In this document: piece by piece, positions 1 through 10,436 of the stretch | Numbering within the stretch: position 1 is the stretch's first letter | Layout: every line of letters starts with the position of its first letter | Origin: Epiperipatus broadwayi | Lineage: Eukaryota > Onychophora > Udeonychophora > Euonychophora > Peripatidae | Assembly: GCA_028023455.1 (NCBI GenBank) | Contig: JAQFVV010000186.1 | Span: 248,001-312,000 of the forward strand | DNA length: 64,000 nt | Direction: 5' to 3' | Translations under genes and position numbers: made by a program | Notes under the pieces: generated by a model | What the model saw: the letters and a program-made list of their open reading frames with translations, nothing else | Databases searched by the model: none | What the model was told of the DNA's origin: nothing

Positions 1-339
1 TAAAATAGGCAATATTACTTATTGCAAAGATATGAGTTCATCTCACTTTATATGTATATTTAGTGATGCATGCATTTGGGGAAAGAAATACCTCAGCAGT
101 AGTATTTTTTCTTGCCTCTTTAGCATTTTATAGTTAAGATTCATATTTGAAATACTTGGGCATTTTATAGCCTATAAGATATGGTTGTCGGATTTCTCCA
201 TTATTACTTATTAAATACAGGTTTAGGAAAAATATCTATGCAGATATAAGTTAATGCTTTTAATGGGCAAATATATCAGTAGCTTAATACATTGATATGT
301 GCCTATATGGCTTTTAATAATAAATATATGTCGAGTAAT

Positions 340-610
340 GCTATCGGGCTGCCACGCGGATATTTTACCGGTCATGGCGATACGAGATAGCCAAGGTTTT
401 CTTTGAGCCGATGAATGGGTATACTCTATAAAGACAGGGATTCAAAACCCACGCTCTATTATTTCCTACATAAGTCAAGCTGAATGCGGATGTGTTACTA
501 TAGGAATATATATATACATTACTGCTCGACAAAGGAGATTGGCCCATGTTTGCCAATGCTAATAATATAGCCAGCACAGGATTCAAATCCCGACGCTACT
601 GAATGCTGTA
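340..610. repeat. CpG-bearing repeat-like block, unclassified
   Basis: This stretch is visibly richer in G+C and CpG than its surroundings. It contains two similar motifs, one near 438-455 (gattcaaaacccacgctc) and one near 579-597 (gattcaaatcccgacgct). Both resemble RNA polymerase III B boxes (GGTTCAAATCC). Spaced B-box-like motifs suggest a tRNA-derived repeat, but I find no A box, tail or flanking duplication. The open frames across it show no recognisable domain. Confidence 0.3.
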
Positions 611-1172
611 ATTAGATTTCTTAATCATACCTGTTGTTAATTCTGTGGGAAATAGATAAGCCATATTTTTTATATAATTATTAATAATAAAGGGAAATAA
701 AATTATGCTTTTGTCCATAACTCCTGCTGAGAATACTAACAATAAAATATAATAATAACAAATACATATATACTTTACTTCCCCTATGTATGTAAACACA
801 CGCATAAATTTATTATATTCATTTGGCCTCTAACTTAATATAACCAGGTATTGTGTTTGCTATCCAAAATTGGCATATTAATTTTATGGTGGCATATTTC
901 TTGATGGAATATTATATGTAATAATAAAAATATAACAACTCAATATAAAAATTTGTTTTATGCTGACACATAATAATACTAATTATTTACTATGTATGTA
1001 ACTGTCAGTTCTGGGTAATTGATCATTATTGTTTTGATTCACAATTGTTGGTGTCATGAACTCCAGTATGACTTCATTATGATACACACACATACACCTA
1101 ATACTGATGTTCATTATGGTAATTGTTATATTTAATAGTTCATAACCTTGGTTGTCATTATTGACAGGTGAC
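611..1172. other. AT-rich stretch, nothing recognised
   Basis: AT-rich sequence with short open frames only. No domain, RNA gene or clear repeat boundary is seen. Confidence 0.5.
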
Positions 1173-1333
1173 TTCTTGTAAAAAATCATATATTTATCCT
1201 AGTGATATCTAAATACTGTACCTTTATAAATAACTTATGGTTGAATATTGTAATTCTTTGTAAAAATCATATATTTATCCTGGTGATATCGAAATTCTGT
1301 ACCATTATCAATACTGATCATCAAACATTGTAA
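1173..1333. repeat. Two-copy tandem duplication, about 81-bp unit
   Basis: Units at 1173-1253 and 1254-1333 share tcatatatttatcct, gtgatatc and ctgtacc in the same order. The match weakens towards the end of each unit. This is a local tandem duplication that has since diverged; no function is implied. Confidence 0.75.
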
Positions 1334-1823
1334 TTGTTATTTTTGTTGGTTTAAATGTAACCCCATACATGGATCATGATCAGATCCAAACATGATTGTT
1401 ATTATTTATATTTTCTAATGAATTGTGTTAATAAATTGTATATATCTATACCATTGTCATGTCATTCCCTGGTTCATCATATCCACTCATCTATATCCAC
1501 ACTTGATTAAATCATATGTATGTATCCAAAACCTATGAAATATTAATAATAATAGTTTGAGCTATATCAAAGTATTTAGTGAGTATCTTAGATTAAATTA
1601 ATAAAGTCTAGTGCATGATAGGCTAAGTTTGAATTGAGAGTCCTTGTTTCTACCCTGACCACTGGGACCGAAGAAAAATGATAACCATTAGTAGCATCAG
1701 GAGCGTTGGTTGGATAGTGGAGATTTTGGAGCACTGGCAAATAGGTTAAAGCTTAGTACTGTTCCGCGACTACCATATCCCGAACATATTGGGTTTGAAG
1801 TACTTTTGCTAGGTCTCTGAATC
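1334..1823. other. No gene recognised
   Basis: The first part is AT-rich. From about 1640 the base composition is more even up to the start of the Penelope-like element. That last 180 bp could be element sequence or flank, but no protein motif is seen in it. Confidence 0.4.
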
Positions 1824-2897
1824 TTGTTGGCTGATCATACGATTCTGAACGTTACAAAGGAAGGGTGGATAATAGGTTATATTATTTCTCCTTTAGTATG
1901 TTCAGTTTATATTAGTTTTATGGAAGAGGAAATTATTATTAAAAAGAATTGTTTATATGTAAAATTAATTGTCAAATATGTTGATGATTGTTTATTTGTA
2001 GTTGAGAATGATAAATTGAAGGAATTTGTAAATGAATTTAATTGTTTTGATCCTTCTATAAAATTTGTGTTAGAAGGAGGGGGGTTAGATTTTGGTAAGT
2101 TAAAATTTTTAGATCTTTTGGTGATTAGAAATATAGAAACTAATTGTTTATTGTGCAGTCATTTAGTTAAAAGTAAAGAATTAAGATCTATAATTAAACC
2201 TGATAGCTATCAGTCTATATCTCATAAAGTAGCTGCTTTAAGGAATTATTGTCATAGGAATATTAAATTAAATAATTCTAGTGGGGTAGCTTTGTTTCAG
2301 AAATAACAATTTTATAAAGATTACTTGAGTGTTGGATACTCTGATAAATTTGTTAAAAGTATTTTATTTAATAGTAATATTTGTAAGGATGTAAAGGTTA
2401 AAGAAAAATATGATTTTATTTCTTTGCCATTTAAATTGTCTTCTTATAAAATTGTGTGTAGAAATAGTAAATTGTTTGGAAATAAGAAAATTGCTTGGAA
2501 AAGGGGTGTTACATTGAATAATTTATTAAATAATACAAAAGAAGTTTTTGATAGAAAGACTATTCCTGGTGTAGTATATTTTATTCCTTGTTTATTTTGT
2601 AAGAAGGTTTACATAGGTCAGAGTAGATTGAGTTTAAATGAAAGAATAAAGGTTCATAAAAGTAGAGTTAAAAATAGATATCTTAGTTTTGCTTTGTATG
2701 TCCATGAAAAAGATACAGGCCACACTATTGATTTTAATGAAGATATGGTTGTCTTCTTTGAGAGAAATGAAATCAAAAGAAGAATTAAAGAGTCTTTATT
2801 ATTGAAAATTTATTATTCTGAAGCAATTAACTTATTTAAGAGTTCTTTTAATATTAAGGGTGGATGGGAAGTGAATGGATTTGTGGGTAGTTTTTAA
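1824..2897 (+). pseudogene. Penelope-like element: reverse transcriptase plus GIY-YIG endonuclease, one stop codon
   Basis: This is the 3' two-thirds of a Penelope-like retroelement protein, read in one frame and interrupted only by a TAA at 2304-2306. The first part has the reverse transcriptase palm: a degraded ISPLVCSVYISFMEE block, then the catalytic KYVDDC at about 1974-1991, then the downstream KLKFLDLLV block. The second part has the linker (KIAWKRGVTLNNLL) and a GIY-YIG nuclease: GVVYFIPC, VYIGQSR, then RIKVHKSR with the catalytic-type arginine region. In Penelope-like elements these domains copy element RNA at a cut made by the nuclease. The N-terminal part of the reverse transcriptase is absent, so the copy is 5'-truncated. 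Good preservation of both domains suggests a fairly recent insertion. Confidence 0.9.
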
Positions 2898-3180
2898 TAG
2901 TATATATATATATTGTATAGTTTTTTGTAGTTCTTTACACTTGAGAAGTCTGCTTGTAGCAGTGAAACCTTAGGTTGTGTTTTAATATTATTTTTATGCT
3001 GGTCTGGTTTAATTTTAGATTTGGGGTAGTTTTGATTTTATATTGACTAGTTTAGCTTTATGCTTGTAATGTTTATATATATATAAATCAGTGTTCAGTT
3101 TTATATACTTGATTGGACAAGTTTCAGTCTTCTCCACCTTCCACTCTTCAACCATCTATATAATTGAAGATGATGAAACA
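2898..3180 (+). mobile_element. Probable 3' non-coding tail of the Penelope-like element
   Basis: This follows the nuclease stop codon directly. It contains a compact hairpin near 2949-2965 (ctgc, five-base loop, gcag) flanked by gagaag upstream and gaaac downstream. That layout recalls the hammerhead-like motifs known in the terminal repeats of Penelope-like elements, but the CTGATGA core is not intact here. The element's 3' boundary is not marked by an obvious repeat. Confidence 0.4.
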
Positions 3181-3183
3181 TGC

Positions 3184-3231
3184 AAAGCCCCTATTGTTGC
3201 TAATATTAAAGCCTCTATTGTTGCTAATATT
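3184..3231 (+). repeat. Two-unit 24-bp tandem repeat
   Basis: Two adjacent 24-bp units (3184-3207 and 3208-3231), each containing ctattgttgctaatatt, differ at one base. Confidence 0.85.
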
Positions 3232-5114
3232 ATTGTCATCTCATGTTGACTTTAAATCACTCTCCCCTCTCACATATATATATAGACAATATACTTTTAT
3301 TTGACTATTATATATATACTGTGGCATTCATATACTTCATTTGTTATTTTTTTTTATAGTTTATAGGTAATTAAGTAAAGAGAACAATTCAAGGTCATGT
3401 GTTTAATAAAAATGTGTTTATTTGTTTTAAATAAATATAGACTAAATGACTTATTTATTAAAATTTAAAAAAAATATTTTTAAAATTATCAATGTCAATG
3501 ATGTCTTATTAAAATTAGAAGAAAGAAATCATATGGTTAAAATTAGTGTTTAAAAGTATAACTTTTGTTTGTGTTGCCATAGCTACGGAAACAATTTCAG
3601 CAGGAAGAACACACATACTTTCATTTACTTAAAATTTTGTGTTTATTTTACCTTACTTTTATAAATATATTTGGAACATATAGCAACTGCAATATCAAAA
3701 AAAAGTAGTAATTGGATGGCATCTAAGGATTCAAATTGCTTATGGATACCTATGTTTATGTTTGATAGAAAAAAGATACCAAAGGAACATCATCAAATAA
3801 TGAAATATCAGCTAAAGTCATATATATATGCAAAACTATGGTAACAGATAATCATAAAAAACTTAACACTGTTAGATAAGATTCATTTATAAAAAAAAAT
3901 GGTTTAAAAAAAGGAACAAGGATAATGACAATTTTAACAGTAAACATCATTTAAATGATATGAGAATTTTTTTTTTTTAAAATAGCTATTTTTTTTTTCT
4001 TTTATCATCTTGTTCAGAGAGTTTTTAATTAACCCTTTTTTGACTGTATCCTTTATAATTTAAATGTATATCACATCTATCAATTGTGATCATAAACACA
4101 GAAGAGGGGAGAGGACTTAAAAAATATATGATAGAATATTAGTTTGCAGTTCATAAATTGTAATTATATTCTTTATTTTATCCTCCACAATGAGTTATTG
4201 CTTATTTCAATAAATTTATATTATTATTATTAAGTATTATGATTTGCCTATTGCATCAATCGTTATAAAATTGTCTTATTATATAATTTATTTTACAATT
4301 AAGATAATTCATTCTACATAATTCATTCTACATCCCATCCTATATTTTATCATCACATAAGTAATTATTTATTGAATTGTATCTTCTTTGCAAGGCAAGA
4401 TACTCATTATGTGAATTCATTGCTGTCTTAAAAATTCTATGAATTCACTATAGATATAAATTTGAGTTACCATAGAAGCCATTTATGGATCAACATATTT
4501 ATTTGTCTATTTATTAGTTATATATTTTAGTTGCACAAAAATAACATTTCATGCAGTGCATTTTGATTGTCCAAATATTTAATGTATAATTGGAGAAAAC
4601 CACTTGGTTCATGATTTATTTATGATGTGGTTGCTCAGATCTATGAGGCACTTGTGTAACTAGCCATACTCAGTTATAATATTTTATTATATTCATGATT
4701 ACCCAAATATACAAGCTATTCAGTAAACAGCACTTACTTTAGTTTTACATTTTGGCAGTCTTTATTAGTTTCCTTATTTACATTTGGCTCATCCAACTTC
4801 CATAGATGGAAATATTGCTATTCATGAGACAATGATGCTCCATTAGCATTGTTCATAGGTTTTATTATTAACATATTCCTTCACATTTGTTACCCAAATT
4901 TGTGGGGCATGATATTGATAATATAATAGATTCCTTATATATAATACTTGTAATAAATGTTTAGATGGCAGTATTTAGTTTATGGAGTTTTCCATTTATA
5001 CTTATTTATTTAAAAAGCAATAGTCAATCAAGATTAATAGTCCTGGCTAAAGGAGAAAGTAAAACTGTCAAGCTATTGCAATCAATATATATATATAAAG
5101 AATAAATAACTTAC
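3232..5114. other. AT-rich stretch, nothing recognised
   Basis: No long open frame, transposase motif or RNA gene is seen. The base runs are A- and T-rich throughout. Confidence 0.45.
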
Positions 5115-5127
5115 TTAAATGTCAACT

Positions 5128-5560
5128 GTAAGTATAGGGGATTTGAACTCAGATTTTCAAGCACCCTACAACTATCCACATTATCTCATACAACTGATAC
5201 ACATGACCACACACATGTAGAAAAGATAGATCATCATCAGATTTTCAATGATATGGATGGCTAAAAAGTTGGAGGTTGGAATAGATTGAAGCCTGTCCAT
5301 TAAAGTATGAAGATTTGCTATCTTAATATAAACTGAGCATTGATTATATATATGTGTGGGAGATGATAATCTGGACCAACTGATGAGTGCTGGATTAGCA
5401 TGAAATACATATATTGGTGATTATTTACTGTGTGAGATCATGTGTATCAGTTATATGAGTTAGTGTGGATAGTTGAAGAGTGCTTGAAACTCTGAGTTCA
5501 AATCTCCTATACTTACAGTTAAGTTCCCAGGTTTGTGCAGAGTGCCTGGTTTCCAAATAT
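5128..5560 (+). mobile_element. Palindromic hammerhead retroposon, copy 1
   Basis: The element is bounded by 13-bp direct repeats ttaaatgtcaact at 5115-5127 and 5561-5573. Its ends are inverted. The left arm begins with ggggatttgaactcag and the right arm closes with its complement near 5488-5512, and both arms continue inward for about 100 bases. On the plus strand the right arm ends in a B-box-like gagttcaaatctcc. A non-inverted body of about 140 bases and the ribozyme at 5365-5427 lie between the arms. The flanking repeats are typical of target-primed retroposition rather than of a cut-and-paste MITE. The right end has about 40 bases whose complement is the left end of the copy at 22.9 kb. 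Confidence 0.8.
5365..5427 (+). ncRNA. Hammerhead ribozyme, type I, slightly eroded
   Basis: CTGATGA at 5380-5386 is followed by stem II gtgct/agcat (5387-5401) with a five-base loop, closed by one G-U pair, and then GAAA at 5402-5405. Helix III is a four-pair loop-less palindrome with a C-A mismatch at its tip (5405-5412). The predicted cut follows A5413. Helix I pairs accaa (5375-5379) with ttggt (5414-5418) and, beyond an internal loop, ataatc with gattat. The fold was worked out by hand, and activity is an inference. Confidence 0.8.
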
Positions 5561-5573
5561 TTAAATGTCAACT

Positions 5574-7298
5574 TTAAATTAACAATATTTTAATTACTTA
5601 ACAGCATGATTTTCAAGATGACATAATATTATATCATAAATAACATCACACAAATTTATAAGACAAAAGAAGTAATAAACTATTATTATGTATTGGTTTG
5701 ATGTATTTTGATTATAAACAGTATTATCAATATATCAGAGAAATATATAGATAAAATTAATACATTTTAAGTATACTAATTCATTGTTTAACTTTCACTT
5801 TTACATTAGGAAAAAAACTATTTTAGCTTTTAAAAAGATATTTATCAAGAAAATAAACTAACATCTTAGTATTCCAATGCAGTTTGGTCACACATACATA
5901 GCCTTATCTTTTATTAGCAGTAGCAATACTATTTCTCCTTTTCAATTTGTCTGCTTCTGAATTTTTTAAATATTCTTTTTAAATGCCTAGTGGATTTAAT
6001 GATTTAGTATTCTTTGCTGGTATATTCTTTTCAGTACTTCACATTCATAGTTTAGCAATACACTTTGGGGTTCCTTCTTTCACTCTCTCAAATAGAAAGG
6101 GTATCTTCATAGATTCTGTAGACTCTTAAGTATATACTTTATTTCAGGTTAATGTGGATCGATAATGCATAGCCCAAATGGAAATTTAATACATCATACT
6201 ATGTGAATTCCAAACTCTCAAGTAAATTCATCCTTAGTGCAGAGACTATATAATATTACTTACACATCTCTGGTTATATTCTTGGTTAACTTCAAAACAT
6301 CTCACATTTGATATGTTTTGGCTTTCTCAACTTGACTGCTAAATAGACTTTATTAAGTCACTTCTGGTAACAATATCTGTATAACTTGTCTTTACATCTC
6401 TTGATTGATTATATTACTTCTGACTTTGGCCCAAGTATGTCGCATTATTATGCCTCGTGATTTTAAAAACAGTTTCATTTTTCAAAACTGTTGTTTAATA
6501 AGGCAAGATATTCTTATTTTTCTTAATGAATAATTTAAAACCTTTTACATAATTAATGAATATTTTTATTAACCCTGTTTGAATTTTAAGTTAATAATTT
6601 CACAAATTTTATATTAAGAGCTTCTTTCTGAATTGATACAAAACTAGTAATTAATTTAGTCTTTTTTAAAAATCATTGATAATTTAATTTTGATGTTATG
6701 AAATAATTTCTTTTATTGTTTTTTCACCCCCTTCCCCAATTCCATAAATGAAAATTTATTTATACATCATGTAATTTCCTTAGAGACATTAAAAAAAAGA
6801 TTCCTTTCTTTTTAATATTTCAAAGCTTACAATTAATTAATGAATAATATGTAAATGTTTTTAATCGTTTGTTATCATATTTCTAATTTGCATATTTATC
6901 AAAATAAATGTTTGCTTCAAATACATGAATTTAATTGCACATAATTATGACCATTCATTTCATTTCTGTTTACTTAATTAGAAAAAAAAGTGGTCATGAC
7001 TTTATGTCTCCTACCTTATGACCCCCTCCCTTCATTTCCTTAGAGAATGTGTTTCCTCTTTTATGAACATTTTCCAATCTCTGCTATATATAGGGAACTG
7101 CTTTCTCATCATTGTCTTTCTTTATATATCTAGGAATTAAAAACGTCTTCGGATAGCAAACTTCTTTGGTATAGCTTCTTTTGTTATTTTATATTTTATT
7201 TATATTTCATTGTCATAATTAAGTTTATTACTATTTCTTATCTTTGAAAAATCCTTATTTATAGTAGAGCATTTAATATAGTTTTAAGCTAGTTGTAA
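5574..7298. other. AT-rich stretch, nothing recognised
   Basis: No coding motif, tRNA-like box pair or clear inverted repeat is found in this interval. Confidence 0.4.
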
Positions 7299-7476
7299 TT
7301 AGAGGGAGTTTGAACCCAGACTTTCAAGCTCCCTTTAGACATCCACCCCATCTTTTACAATCAATACACATAGCTTTTTTTGCATGTATGTGGACATGGG
7401 TATCACCTGTATAAGTTGTATAAGATGGAGTGGATGATTAAAGGAGCTTGAAGGTCTGGGTTCAAATTCCCTCTAA
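7299..7476. repeat. Short fold-back element with B-box-like arms
   Basis: The arms at about 7299-7352 and 7424-7476 are near-perfect complements (gagggagtttgaacccagac against gtctgggttcaaattccctc). The loop is about 70 bases. The arms resemble the termini of the hammerhead palindromes at 5.1 and 22.9 kb, so this may be a derivative that has lost its ribozyme body. It abuts the 3' end of the RTE LINE. Confidence 0.8.
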
Positions 7477-7573
7477 GTCATCATCATCATCAACCATTAT
7501 CAATCCACTGCAGGATGAAGGTCTCTCCAAATTCAATCCATCTTTTGCTATGTTTAGCTTCTCTTTTCTTATT

Positions 7574-8001
7574 TCATCCATCCATCCATCTTATATGTGG
7601 TCTCTTTCTGAGTCTTTTACAATCTCTTGGAATCCAGTTTAAAATTTCAATTGTCCATCTATTATCATCTCTTCTAGCAATATGTCCAGCCAAACACCAC
7701 TTCAGTCTTTTAATTTTTTCAATGAGGTCAGTAACACCTGTTTGTTCCCTATCCATACATTGCGTTTTTGATCTCTTCTGTTACTCCCAACATGCATCTC
7801 TTCATACTTCTTTGAGTGGTCTGAGGTCTCTATTACTCTTCTATTAAGTGTCCAAGTCTCAGATCCATAAGTAAGAACTGGCAAAACCCATTTATTAAAA
7901 ACATTCCTTTTCAAACACATAGGCATATTTCTTTTTAGTATCAAGTTATTTCTACCAAAAGCACTCCGACCAAGTTTAATTCTATGATTAATTTCATCCA
8001 T
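7574..8001 (-). pseudogene. RTE LINE C-terminal domain, two overlapping frames
   Basis: The segment INHRIKLGRSAFGRNN to YGSETWTLNRR, and then GVTDLIEKIKRLKWC to KRPHIRWMD, are the conserved C-terminal blocks of RTE polyproteins. They lie in different frames (7702-8001 and 7574-7756), so at least one frameshift separates them. Confidence 0.85.
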
Positions 8002-8297
8002 TATGTTTCCATCGGTATTAATAATCTGACTAAGGTATTTGTAACTGTTAACTTCTTCTAACTACAACATAATCAATCTTTATTTTCATATTTTGAGAAA
8101 ATCTATTCAACATTACTTTAGTCTTTTTAACATTTATCTTTAGTCCTACTTTCATCTGATAACTCTTGCAACATTTCCTGTAGCTCTAAAGCATTATTTG
8201 CAAAAACAACTACATCATCTGCAAAATCTAAATGACTCAAATAATCTCCATTTACTTTCACTTCTTTAACTTCCCATTTTAATCCACAAAATACTTC

Positions 8298-8576
8298 TTA
8301 CAGCACTGCTGTAAAAAGTTTTGGAGATATAGAGTCACCTTGTCTTACACCCTTTTCAATGTTGATTTTCCTACTATCATTATGTAATCTAATTGTTGCT
8401 GTTGCATTTTTATAAATATTCTTTAAAATACGATAATATCCTGGATCTACACCTTGATGATCCAATGCTTTAATCACTGAAGAAATGTTTATAGAATTAA
8501 ATGCCTTTTCATAATCTATATTTCCTAAGTATAATGGCAACTCATATTCATTTGTCCTTTCTATAATTTCTCTCAA
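8298..8576 (-). pseudogene. RTE LINE reverse transcriptase core fragment
   Basis: The 92 residues contain the palm blocks KAFNSIN and GVRQGDSISPKLF. The catalytic HLDFADD block lies just downstream on the minus strand at about 8205-8240, beyond a frame break. The plus-strand copy at 49.45 kb is closely related, which shows both come from one family. Confidence 0.88.
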
Positions 8577-9875
8577 TACCTGGATATGATCTACTGTACT
8601 AAAACCACTTTTAAATCCAGCTTGTTCTTTTGGTTAGTGGAAATCTAATGTTTTCTGTAGATGAGTTGTAATTATCTTAGTAAAAATTTTGTTAAACACT
8701 GATAAAAGACTGATAGGTCTGTAATTTCTAATATCTTCTTTATCACCTTTTTTAAATATTAATATTAATACTGCATTCTTCCAATCATCTGGTACATATT
8801 TATCATTTAGACATTTGGTATATAACTTTGCAAAAAAATTTTCTATTATGCTTCTTTTAATATATCAATTATAATTCCATCATTACCTGGAGCCTTCCCT
8901 TTCTTCATAAATTTAATTGCATATCTCACTTCCTCATTCAAAATTTTGGACAATTCGGAGAGGCATGATAAAAGTCTTCTACACATTTCTTGATGTCATC
9001 TTTCTTTTTAGTAATAATGCCATCTTTTTTTCTTATTGCAGATATACATTTCCTACCAAAATGTTGTTTTACACTCTTTAGACATTTATTCTCTTCTACA
9101 GCTTTCCTTGCTAGTTCACAATTATACTCTTTTATATTATTTTCAACTCTTTTCCACACCATTTTACAAAATTCGAGATATTCAATCCTTTTTAATGCAT
9201 CATTGTTGTATATCCTCATATTCCTTCTTTTCTTCATAAATTCTCTAGTCTCAGTAGAAATTTTATTGCACAATTGCTGCTTTTTTCTACAAGCTATCTT
9301 TGTTGTAGTTTTTAAAAGTGTATCAGTTATTTTCCTGTTAATGCCATTCAAATCTGAATCATGTTCAAAAATCTACTGATACTTGAAACCGATGTGTAAG
9401 TTCTAATTTAAATTCCTTAAAATGTTTCTGAAGATTAGGAAAATTAACTGTGAATATTATTTTTCTTAAAAATTTTTGTCTGTCTAGTTTTGTATTAACA
9501 TGTAACTTACTTCTTACTAATCAATGATCACTTCCTTTGTTGAACTTAATAAGTACATTACAATCTTGAAATATGTATTTTCTGTTAGTCAAAATTTTAA
9601 TCCAATTCTGCTATATCTTCATTTGGATGCTTTCATATCTCTTTCCTTTCAACATTTTTTTTCAAAAATAGAATTCATAATATAAAGTTTTTCTTTTTCT
9701 GTAAACTCCACAAGTTTATGTCCTCTCTCATTTTTATTACCATAACCAAAATTACCTACAGCATTTTCATCTTTCATTTGTTTACCAATTCCACCATTAA
9801 AGTCTCCCATAACAATTTTAAAATGTTGTTTACTCTAATCAAAAGCCTTTTGTACATCCATATAAAAATCTTCTA

Positions 9876-10436
9876 CTACTTCATCACTATGAGAACTTGT
9901 TGGGGCATAAACCTGAATTGGTATCTGATATTAAGTTGTAAAACTAACCTTGCTATTCTGTCTGATACACCATCAATCTCCACAATGTTATTCTTTTCCT
10001 TTTTATTTATAATGAATCCTACTGCACTTGTATTTCCAATATTTATGCCTTTATAATAGAGTATATGTCCACTTTTTAAATCAATTGTTTCTTCACCTTT
10101 TCTTCTAACTTCACAAAGGCCAATAATGCCCCATTTTATATAAGACAGTTCTTGCAATCTTCCTTCACTTGAAAGTGATCTGCAGTTGTAAGTGCCTAAA
10201 TAAAAAGTTATCATCAAATGGCAGCCTGAGTCCGCTATCAGGGGATTCTTAGCACCCTCTGCCTTTGGCCACCAACCGCTGCCTTGGTTGGTGACTTTAT
10301 AGCCTCCTGGGAATAAAGGCCATGATTTCTTTTTGTCTGTCATGATTGTATATAACGGAAAAAATATTCTTAAACTCGGAGGTAAAAAGCCAATAAACTC
10401 ACCATGCATGTTGGTGAGCAGCCCATCCATGTTCAT
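9876..10436 (-). pseudogene. RTE LINE endonuclease domain fragment
   Basis: An open frame of about 186 codons. Its first 75 or so residues look like translated leader, and from about residue 77 it matches the start of RTE apurinic-type endonucleases (YNCRSL, then WGIIGLCEVRRKGEE, then SGHILYYKG). In target-primed retrotransposition this domain nicks the chromosomal target. The frame is lost before the GDFN catalytic block, which continues in another frame. Confidence 0.8.

Larger units (their letters stand above)
7478..10436 (-). mobile_element. RTE-clade LINE retrotransposon, near full length, frameshifted
   Basis: Read on the minus strand the order is: leader; endonuclease (TYNCRSLSSEGRLQEL, IIGLCEVRRKGE); endonuclease GDFN at 9795-9806; linker; reverse transcriptase with KAFNSIN and GVRQGDSISPKLF; catalytic FADD at 8214-8225; the RTE C-terminus (LTYGSETWTLN, LAGHIARRDDNRW); and a final ETFILQWIDNG. 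The 3' end is a TGATGATGATGA microsatellite tail, typical of RTE elements. The catalytic motifs survive, but frameshifts and stops split the frame into several pieces, so this copy cannot encode the full protein. The 5' boundary is uncertain and may lie some 200 bases upstream of 10436. Confidence 0.9.

Noticed and set aside
3578-3600. X-box-like gttgccatagctac
   Set aside because: One defined position of the second half-site does not match and there is no supporting CpG-retaining context, unlike the site at 33992.
5128-5560. Interpretation of the ribozyme palindromes as cut-and-paste MITEs
   Set aside because: Inverted ends alone suggest MITEs, but target duplications vary from 12 to 23 bp, truncation occurs at either end and a multimer was inserted as one unit, all of which favour movement through RNA.
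8990-9379. 129-codon plus-strand open frame opposite the RTE LINE
   Set aside because: It is the antisense shadow of the LINE coding strand; its Phe/Leu/Ser-rich product reflects Lys/Glu-rich sense codons.
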